From the NCBI GenBank assembly GCA_009777515.1, contig WRLR01000011.1, positions 1 through 60,763 of the forward strand: a stretch of 60,763 nt of DNA. Reading direction: 5' to 3'. The DNA comes from Oscillospiraceae bacterium (lineage in GTDB: Bacteria; Bacillota; Clostridia; WRLR01). The position numbers and the translations under genes are program-made. Shown one piece after another: positions 16,768 to 25,766 of the stretch; position 1 is the first letter of the stretch; each line of letters begins with the position of its first letter. The notes beneath the pieces are model-generated. The model was not told where the DNA came from. It did no database searches and worked only from the letters and a program-made list of their open reading frames with translations.

Positions 16768-19700
16768 TAGCGGTTGTACGCCTCGTGCAGGCCGTCGCCG
16801 ATAATTCGGGACCATGCCTCGTTTGCGCCGCCTTCCTTATACGCATACTCGTGCGAATAGATGGCTTCCACGAACGCCGCCCAGGCCCAGTGCGAGCCGT
16901 CGATGTCGTCGAACGCATGGACGCCCTCGGGTATATCGGCCGGCAGGATGTGCCTCTTTAGCACCCTGTTCGCCACGGTCACGAACTCCGCCCGCGTGAT
17001 TTCGTCGTCCGGCCTGAACCTGCCGGATGCGTCGCCGACGAACCAGCCCTTCGCCGTCGCGGACAGTATATAATTGTACGCCCAATGTTCCGCGCCCAGA
17101 TCCGAGTACGGGTTCTCTCCCGATTCTTCCAAGTGCTCGAAGCGCGACACGACCGCCGCCAGCTCGCCCCGCGTAATGGGCCTGTCGGGACGGAAGCTGC
17201 CATCCAAGTAGCCGCTCAAAATGCCGTGGTGCGCAAGCGTGTCGACCGCCAGCCCGTACCATTCGCCGCTCGGCACGTCGCCAAAAATCGCAGCTGGCTC
17301 CCCGATGTCCTTCATTTCGGGCGCGAGCAGCCGGTAAAACGCCATCGATATCTCGGCGCGCGTGATGTGCCGCTCCGGGCGCAGCGTGTTGTCTTCATAG
17401 CCCCGGATGTACCATATGTGGTCGCCTGTAAAAATAGCCGGGGGGCCGTCGTCCCCATCCCCGTCGCTGTCGCCGGAAGCGCCGTCGCCTGCGCCGCTCG
17501 GCGGGCCGTGCGGATCGATGCCGAAGCTGCCGCTCCCGCCGTCGCCCCCGCCGGCGCCGTCGCCGACGCGCGTGCCGGGCCCGCTTGCCGGGTCGCGCTC
17601 GTATGTGTTGACAAATATGACCTCGTCCGTATAGTTGGGGTTGTACTGGTAATCCAATTGCAGCGTGTACCCGGCGTCGTGGTTGACCATAAGCGCATAC
17701 CCGTCCACCGCCCCGCCGCGCTCCATAATGGTGTATGTCCCGAGCGGCAGCCACTCAAAGTCGTATGACTTGTCGCCATGCTGGTCGTCATAGAACTGCC
17801 TGATGTTCACCGTCGCGGAATAGATCGCGGTGCCGCCGTCGCTGACGCCTGTGACTGTGAACTCGCAGTCCTGGGGGTACTCATGCGCCTCAAGCCCCTC
17901 AAAGACCTTGACCAGCGTGAAGCTCGCGCGCATCTCTTCCGCCGGTATCCGGTCGTACAAGTTGGAGAACTGCGCCACCCTGTCCGGGCCCGCCATCGCC
18001 ACCGTCAAAGTCGGCGGATCGTCCGGCTGGGCGCCGGGCGGGTCGCTGCTCAGATAAAAGCCGCTGACGATGCCGCCGGTTTCCGAGACGGTATAACTGC
18101 CGGGCGGGACCATGTCCATCCGGTAGCCCAGGGTGGGCGCGGGCGCGCCCATTTCGGCGTATTCTACATAGCGCTCATAAATGTTCCTACCCATTGCGTC
18201 GGCTCCCGCGCTCACGTGAAAGACAATGTCCGAGGGGTATTCCGACGGGCCGAGGCCCGTTATCTCTTTTTCAATGGTCAGGGCGCCGTGCATGGCATAT
18301 GTGTTTACGAACTCTATTTCATAATTGTATTTTGGCGCATTGGCCTGGGCAGTGAATGTATACGTGTCCCCGGACAGCGTTCCCCCGGGCGGGCCGTTCA
18401 CCGCCAGCGCCCTGCTATGCCCGTACGCGTCCGCGTACAGCTCCGTTATCGTGTACTCCCCGACCGCGAGCCCGTCGAGCGTATATGCCCCCGTAAATGG
18501 GTCAAAGTCGTCGAAATAAACAATCTCATGGTAGCCGCCGGGACCGGCAATTTCGAACGCGAGCTCCGCGCGCACCTCGGGGGGCGCCCCCGACGGGAAC
18601 GCTTTGGTCAGCGTGACGGACGGCAGCGATATGTCCTCGTACCTATTGACGAACGTCACATTGAACACCCTGCCCGGCTCGACGTCTTCCAAATAAATAT
18701 AGTTGTCGTCGCCTGCCGCGTCTACGTTGGCCTCATAGTACTGGGTGTAGTCGGTGTATATGGATAGGGCGCTGTGCGCATAGCCGGGCCCGACATTGCT
18801 TATCTCCCTTATCGTGAAGCTTTCGGGGGCGGTGGCGTCATTGGAGATTTCTATGGTGCGTTTGCTTCTGCCCGACAGGTCCCTGAACTCGACGGTGTTG
18901 ACCGTCGTGCCGGTCGTGTCGTTGAATATCACAAAATCAATCCCATCACCGGGCCCGTCCGGAACGTCGCCCTCAATAATTTTTTCAATGGTGAGCCACC
19001 ATGTGTCTTGGATCTCGTAATTCATAATGAACCCGTCTTCCCATTGCCACTTGCCGGAGAAGAATAGCCACTCGGGCTGCCTGTGATATATGGCGAAAGG
19101 GGTGGGGTTTGTGTCAAAGTCGTACGCGGCGAACGCTCCCCCGGCCATGTCGCCTTCCTTTAGCGTATATTCGGCGAACATGACGTTTTTGGCGGCGTCC
19201 GGGTAGAGCTCGAAAATGGGCAGTTCCGCCCATGTATAGTCGTCCTCGAACACCGACGGCGTCGGCGTCATCAGTACGGGGCTGCCCATCGGCGAGCCGT
19301 TTTGGTAGAGCTGCACATATTCCGGTTCGATAAGCAACGGTGAGCCTATGCTGAGCATCGACCAGTCCTTATTGACGCTGACATCTGTATACGGCACCTT
19401 CAGGCGGCCGTTGTTGCCCATCCTGAACACTTCGACTTGCCGCCCGCCGACAGTGACGTTATCTTTTTCGATCACATAGTTCCTTGTATCAGTCACATGG
19501 CCCGCCGCTACCTTGTTCCATACCTCGTGCGACGCGCTTTTGAGCTCGCCCGGCAATATGTACGGCTCGCCTGTGCCGCCCTTGTTCGAAATTGTGGTGA
19601 CGGACTCGTAGACCCTGGTATATTCTTGCTTGGTCACCCCGGGGCTTTTGGCGTCATAATATTCGCGCATCGTATAGTACGTGCCGCCGACGCTGTACGA

Positions 19701-22136
19701 CACCGCTCTTATGTATGAGCCGCCGCTTAAAATATACAACGGGACGCGGCCGTTGTCCTCGGCGTCGCTGTCTGTGTAGTAGTAGCAAGGGTTCTCCTCG
19801 CCGGGCTGGAAGAACGCCATAGCGATGTTCGCGTCGCTATGGTCGTTGGCATAGAAATAATATGCGTCTTCCCCGTCCGCCCCGTTCGCCGCCTTGTATG
19901 CTGGCCGCATTTCGCCGAGCGCGAGGCCGCCGCGCAGCCCCACGCCGTATACGAGCCGGACAGGCGGGGCCTCTTTAATGTTCACCCCGGCCACGCTGCT
20001 GCCGGCGCCGTCGTACCTGGGGGTGACGGCGCGCATGGGGATGAGGCCGGCGGGGATGTACCAGCGCACGACCTGCTGCCCGGCCTCCAGCCTGCGGGGC
20101 ATCGCGCTGCCGTCCGCGTACAGGCAGCGGAAGTCGCCCGCCACCAGCGCCGTGATCACATGGACGGAGATGCCCGTAAGCTCTGCGGGCTCGCCGCTCG
20201 CCTGGTTTAGGACCTGGCCTTCCATCGTGTACATTTCGATTACGCACCTGGCGCCGGGCGGCGGGGGTAGGACAGCGGCGCCCGAAGCGTCGAAGAAATT
20301 GCTGACCCAATTCCTGTCATAGTCCGCGTAGTACTTCACCTTGTTGCTAAAGTCGCTGTCGCCGGCATAGTACAGCCCGTCGCCGCCCTTCCCCGCCGCG
20401 ATGCACGAGTCAAGCAGCGAAATGACATTGGCCCTGGCTGCCGCAGGGCTCGGCCCGAAATATCCGTATTCTATCAACGTGGCTATGATCTTTTCACGGT
20501 AAGCCGCGCCCGCAGCCCCCGCTTGGGTCGCGCTCCGTGCAAAAATATGCCCGTCGTACTTCGCATTGTTGTACCACATGCCGCGCACGCCTTTGAACGA
20601 CATGTATTCGCCCAGCACGTCCGAAAAGATGAGATAGCCGGAAAACTCCGACCCGCCCGACACGCTGGTGACATAGTTGCCCGTCGAGGTAATTTTGGAC
20701 ACGATCGCGCGGAAAGCCGCCGACAGCTCGCTCGCGTTTTCGGCGGGGTAGTACTCGTTCGCGTAATCGTAGCTTTTTATGTACCCGTCGCCGTTGTATA
20801 CGGAAACGGAGCGGCGTGCGCTGGCGCTGCCTTTGTTCAGCGCGGGGAACTTAATTTCGCTGCCTGCGGGCAGGTTGGTAAAATCGTCCAGCACGGCTTC
20901 CATATTATATGTGGCTTTTTCAAACGTCCTGTTGGCCAGCATCGCGTACTCGGCGGGGTTCAGTATGGCGACAGCCTCCGTGCCCTCGCCCCCGACGTTC
21001 AGCCCCACGGTGTAGAAAGCAGCCGTCCCGGCGCTGGCGGCGCCATCGGAGACGGCAGCGGCGCCAGCGGCTGTTGATCCATAATAATGGTCCTGCACCT
21101 GCTGCTTGAAATACGAAGCCGTAAGTACGGTGAGGATGCTGATGCCCATGTCGGTGTTGTTGGCGTCGCCGCAGTCGAACCCATTGCCGTCCGCCGCCGA
21201 GCTGGCGGGGTTCTGGAACTTGTAGTCGGTCCAACCCAGCGTCGCGCCGCCGTCGCTGAACAGGACGATGTTCGGCTTCCTCGTCAGCGATACAGGCTGC
21301 CCCTTGTCTATGTACGTATACTGCGTGTCGGGGTTGTCCAGCAGCACCTTGGCGCCCGCGTATATGCCGTGCTGCGTCGGCGTGCCGCCGAACACGCGTA
21401 TGCTGCGGTTGTCCGCGTCGAACAGCGCCGAGTCCGGTATCTGGCTGCTCACCTGTATGTAGGCGGCGCTCTTCATGGAGAATATTTTGTCGTCCCTCGC
21501 GGCGTGGCGACCCAATTTAAGGATCGGCACGATGCGGGACTTGCCGGAGTCGCCGCCGAACGCTACGACGGCCACCCTGTTGTGCGGGTTGCCGCCCATC
21601 AGCGCCGCTATCGCCTCATTGAGCGCGTCGACCATCGCCTCGACGCGCGACTGCCCGTTCGAGAGCTTGTTGATGTACATGCTCGACGAAACATCCAGTA
21701 TGAACACCGTGTCGCTGGGCTCCACGATGGTGTCGGTCGAAAAGGACTGGGAGAGCGCAGACAACGTGACCAGGAACTCGTCCGCCGCCGCCTCGACGCT
21801 GCCTGCGGGCTTGGCCGCCGCGTCGTATATTACAGCCCTGTCCGCGCTGACCGTCTTGTCCGTCCATATGCGCCCGTCCTCCAGCGTGGACGGCTCGAAA
21901 TGCTCGGCCGCATTGCCGCTTGGGGCGTCCGCGCACTTGTCGAACGCCTCCGCATAGGGCAGGACCGTTCCAGGGCCGACTGGAGCCGCCATAGCGGCGG
22001 CATGGCCTATTCCCCCGATCGGCGACGCAAATATTATGATTATGAAAACAACCAGCGCCATAAGGCGCGCGCGGGCAATATCCAAACAGCGGGTAATATC
22101 CAAACAGCGGGCAATATCCGAGCAGCAGTTATTCAT
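16767..22136 (-). CDS. Large S-layer-anchored surface protein with VWA, prealbumin-like repeats and SLH domains
   Basis: A secreted protein of 1789 residues. An N-terminal signal segment (about 24-50, ALVVFIIIIFASPIGGIGHA) is followed by a VWA domain. Its MIDAS motif DVSSS lies near 148-152 with the flanking VFILD, and the domain runs to about 490. From about 1060 to 1490 come four prealbumin/Cna-B-like repeats (each beginning LTIEKxI, VTLTKAF or FTLVKVF). A Gly/Asp-rich linker leads to three SLH repeats (about 1585-1785) that would bind cell-wall polysaccharide. There is no LPXTG motif. The ATG at 22136 is chosen over GTG 22145 because of the AAGGGAAGGG site. It is likely an adhesin or pilin-like surface factor. 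Confidence 0.88.
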   Translation of the reverse strand: MNNCCSDIARCLDITRCLDIARARLMALVVFIIIIFASPIGGIGHAAAMAAPVGPGTVLPYAEAFDKCADAPSGNAAEHFEPSTLEDGRIWTDKTVSADRAVIYDAAAKPAGSVEAAADEFLVTLSALSQSFSTDTIVEPSDTVFILDVSSSMYINKLSNGQSRVEAMVDALNEAIAALMGGNPHNRVAVVAFGGDSGKSRIVPILKLGRHAARDDKIFSMKSAAYIQVSSQIPDSALFDADNRSIRVFGGTPTQHGIYAGAKVLLDNPDTQYTYIDKGQPVSLTRKPNIVLFSDGGATLGWTDYKFQNPASSAADGNGFDCGDANNTDMGISILTVLTASYFKQQVQDHYYGSTAAGAAAVSDGAASAGTAAFYTVGLNVGGEGTEAVAILNPAEYAMLANRTFEKATYNMEAVLDDFTNLPAGSEIKFPALNKGSASARRSVSVYNGDGYIKSYDYANEYYPAENASELSAAFRAIVSKITSTGNYVTSVSGGSEFSGYLIFSDVLGEYMSFKGVRGMWYNNAKYDGHIFARSATQAGAAGAAYREKIIATLIEYGYFGPSPAAARANVISLLDSCIAAGKGGDGLYYAGDSDFSNKVKYYADYDRNWVSNFFDASGAAVLPPPPGARCVIEMYTMEGQVLNQASGEPAELTGISVHVITALVAGDFRCLYADGSAMPRRLEAGQQVVRWYIPAGLIPMRAVTPRYDGAGSSVAGVNIKEAPPVRLVYGVGLRGGLALGEMRPAYKAANGADGEDAYYFYANDHSDANIAMAFFQPGEENPCYYYTDSDAEDNGRVPLYILSGGSYIRAVSYSVGGTYYTMREYYDAKSPGVTKQEYTRVYESVTTISNKGGTGEPYILPGELKSASHEVWNKVAAGHVTDTRNYVIEKDNVTVGGRQVEVFRMGNNGRLKVPYTDVSVNKDWSMLSIGSPLLIEPEYVQLYQNGSPMGSPVLMTPTPSVFEDDYTWAELPIFELYPDAAKNVMFAEYTLKEGDMAGGAFAAYDFDTNPTPFAIYHRQPEWLFFSGKWQWEDGFIMNYEIQDTWWLTIEKIIEGDVPDGPGDGIDFVIFNDTTGTTVNTVEFRDLSGRSKRTIEISNDATAPESFTIREISNVGPGYAHSALSIYTDYTQYYEANVDAAGDDNYIYLEDVEPGRVFNVTFVNRYEDISLPSVTLTKAFPSGAPPEVRAELAFEIAGPGGYHEIVYFDDFDPFTGAYTLDGLAVGEYTITELYADAYGHSRALAVNGPPGGTLSGDTYTFTAQANAPKYNYEIEFVNTYAMHGALTIEKEITGLGPSEYPSDIVFHVSAGADAMGRNIYERYVEYAEMGAPAPTLGYRMDMVPPGSYTVSETGGIVSGFYLSSDPPGAQPDDPPTLTVAMAGPDRVAQFSNLYDRIPAEEMRASFTLVKVFEGLEAHEYPQDCEFTVTGVSDGGTAIYSATVNIRQFYDDQHGDKSYDFEWLPLGTYTIMERGGAVDGYALMVNHDAGYTLQLDYQYNPNYTDEVIFVNTYERDPASGPGTRVGDGAGGGDGGSGSFGIDPHGPPSGAGDGASGDSDGDGDDGPPAIFTGDHIWYIRGYEDNTLRPERHITRAEISMAFYRLLAPEMKDIGEPAAIFGDVPSGEWYGLAVDTLAHHGILSGYLDGSFRPDRPITRGELAAVVSRFEHLEESGENPYSDLGAEHWAYNYILSATAKGWFVGDASGRFRPDDEITRAEFVTVANRVLKRHILPADIPEGVHAFDDIDGSHWAWAAFVEAIYSHEYAYKEGGANEAWSRIIGDGLHEAYNR
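22077..22130 (-). repeat. Three 18-base tandem repeats in the 5' end of the surface-protein gene
   Basis: Units aatatccaaacagcgggt, aatatccaaacagcgggc and a diverged third copy encode DIARCL/DITRCL hexapeptides just before the signal-peptide core. The unit preserves frame. Confidence 0.85.
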
Positions 22137-22250
22137 ATATAGCACCCTTCCCTTTGCATCTTTTGAAACCTTTCCCTATCTATCCTTCACTTGACTATAC
22201 CACCCAACATGCGAACGTTAATCAACTATATTCGCGCCGATGTCTTTACA

Positions 22251-22317
22251 GATGTTTATGTCGATGTCTATGCCTATGCCTATGCTGATGTCTATGCCGA
22301 TGCCCATGCCGATGTTT
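22251..22317 (+). repeat. Six-base tandem repeat in the divergent intergenic region
   Basis: Units tatgcc, gatgtc and tatgtc repeat about 11 times. The interval 22137-22443 between the divergent surface-protein and response-regulator genes otherwise shows no gene. The Met/Pro/Ser-only reading frame across it is not credible as a protein. Confidence 0.75.
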
Positions 22318-22443
22318 ATTAAGAATTTATATATTCTTTTTGCAGTTAAACAAACGTTCATTTATATCGATATATATGTATACATGACGATCCATATAAT
22401 CGCGCGGCGGGCAATGGGCGGCGCAAATTGAGAGGTGCTAACG

Positions 22444-23541
22444 ATGAATAACAGGCGCGGCAAAATTATGCTTGTGGACGACAACCCGGTCAACTTGGCT
22501 CTAGGAAGGAACATGCTGAAAATGTTTTACGCGGTGTACCCCATACCGACATCGGCCAAACTGTTTGAAATAATGGAAAAAGTGACGCCGGACTTGATAC
22601 TGCTCGACATAGAAATGCCTGACGTGAACGGCTACGAGACCATCAAAATGTTGAAGTCGGACCCGCTGTTCGCGGACATACCGGTCATATTCCTCACGTC
22701 AAAGAGCGATACGGAGAGCGAGTTGGAGGGCTTCAGCCTCGGCGCCGTGGACTACGTGACAAAGCCCTTTTCCGCCCCGCTGCTGCTAAAGCGCATCGAC
22801 AACCAGCTTTTGATCGTCCGCCAGAAAAAGGACTTGTTAGCCAGCCAGGCGGCGCTCAGGGACTATGCGGAGAACCTGGAGGACAAAGTCCGCGCAAAGA
22901 CAGCCGAGGTCGTGGCGCTACAGAACGCCGTCATGGCTACCGTCGCCGACCTGGTGGAGTTCCGCGACAAGCTCACCGGGGGGCATATCACCCGTACGAA
23001 CCTCTATCTGAAGGCGCTTGTCGAGGAGATGATAGCGAGCGGGTTTTACAAGGACGAGGTGAGCCACTGGGACATGGGCTATTTCCTGCCGTCGGCGCAG
23101 CTCCACGACGTGGGCAAGATCGCCATTACGGACCTCATCCTGAACAAGCCCGGGAAGCTGACGCCGGAGGAGTTCGAGATCATGAAGTCGCATGTGACGG
23201 TCGGCGTGGACGCCATCGAGAAAATCATGCAGAACGCGCACGAGCACGCGTTTTTGCAGCACGCGCTGTTCATCGCCGGCACGCACCACGAAAAATGGGA
23301 CGGCTCCGGCTACCCGCTGGGCCTGCGGGGCGGCGACATCCCGCTGGAGGGCCGCCTGATGGCCATCGCCGATGTGTACGACGCGCTCATTTCGGTCCGC
23401 CCCTATAAAAAGTCGCTGAGCCACGAGGAGGCGCGCCAGATAATCGAAAACGGCGCCGGCACGCACTTCGACGCCACCCTCGTGGACGTGTTCATGAAAG
23501 TCGAGGACAGGTTCCGCCAAATAGCCCAGGATATATCGTAG
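22444..23541 (+). CDS. Response regulator with HD-GYP phosphodiesterase output domain
   Basis: A 365-residue cytosolic protein. The receiver domain (1-120) has the acidic pair in LVDDNP, phospho-acceptor Asp55 in LLDIEMPD, and Lys107 in YVTKPF. A coiled coil (about 120-160) leads to the HD-GYP domain (165-360) with His221-Asp222 (LHDVGK) and HHEKWDGSGYP (281-291). HD-GYP enzymes hydrolyse cyclic di-GMP, so this should lower or sense the messenger on phosphorylation. No cognate kinase is adjacent. The ATG at 22444 lies 6 bases after a GAGAGGTG site; an in-frame GTG at 22435 overlaps that site and is rejected. Confidence 0.93.
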   Translation: MNNRRGKIMLVDDNPVNLALGRNMLKMFYAVYPIPTSAKLFEIMEKVTPDLILLDIEMPDVNGYETIKMLKSDPLFADIPVIFLTSKSDTESELEGFSLGAVDYVTKPFSAPLLLKRIDNQLLIVRQKKDLLASQAALRDYAENLEDKVRAKTAEVVALQNAVMATVADLVEFRDKLTGGHITRTNLYLKALVEEMIASGFYKDEVSHWDMGYFLPSAQLHDVGKIAITDLILNKPGKLTPEEFEIMKSHVTVGVDAIEKIMQNAHEHAFLQHALFIAGTHHEKWDGSGYPLGLRGGDIPLEGRLMAIADVYDALISVRPYKKSLSHEEARQIIENGAGTHFDATLVDVFMKVEDRFRQIAQDIS

Positions 23542-23620
23542 TATAACGATAAGATTGCATATTTTATAAGAACGCCCGCCCCATGCCGGGGCCATTTATG
23601 GTTTTTATGGATCGCATCGC

Positions 23621-23989
23621 TCATTTTTGAACATTTTTCCATATCTTTATAATATCGCTACTTGCGCCTGTAATTGCGTGGATCACGGCTTGCTGTTCCT
23701 CTCGGGAGATTGGTACGGTAATACGCTCGAAAATGCCGCGCATTAAAGTTTCATCGCGGTCAAAAGCGCGAACACTCGCCTCAATCATCTCCCCGGCGGT
23801 AACATTAGTGAAGTCAACGCGATAACCCGCAGCGAGAGCGAGGTATTCTATAAACATCCGCTGGGCGCGGCCGTTGCCCTCGCGGAATGGGTGCATCACG
23901 TTTATTTCACTGAGATAATACGCGAGACGCTCGGTAATCCGCGTGATGCCCCGGTTAAAATTGCTACGATCGCGAAAATTGTGTAGAAT
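23621..23989 (-). pseudogene. Decayed Fic-domain gene (C-terminal remnant)
   Basis: The open frame carries ERLAYYLSEINVMHPFREGNGR, the Fic active-site loop with catalytic His and Asn, plus about 80 following residues typical of Fic/Doc AMP-transferases. Upstream the frame is closed by a TAG at 23992-23990, and no N-terminal half (the helices before the active loop) can be found in any frame to 24130. About half the domain is missing. A start at 23899 would produce only 92 residues beginning at the motif itself. It is probably a dead remnant. Confidence 0.75.
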
Positions 23990-24117
23990 CTACTATGACA
24001 GTTACTTAAAAAGCGGTTTGCGGCGGCGCCTTAATAAAAGAGACGTTGGAATTTCCGCTTATACTGGCGCCAATAGATGATAAATACACATCGAGCTTGT
24101 AAAATTTAAAATAATAA

Positions 24118-25641
<1,524 letters not shown>

Positions 25642-25766
25642 AATTAATAAACACCGATTTTCGCAGATCCGTGTAACATCATATACATTCGCGGATGACC
25701 AGGGACGGTCGCCCCTACATAGTTTGTGCAGTTTGCCAGTTACCAATTTGCTTTTGCTTATTTTGG

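Noticed and set aside
22240-22431. Met/Pro/Ser reading frame upstream of the HD-GYP gene
   Set aside because: It is a translation of the 6-base repeat, with no ribosome site or domain.
23621-23899. Short Fic protein as a working toxin
   Set aside because: The frame starts inside the active-site motif and lacks the domain N-terminal helices.
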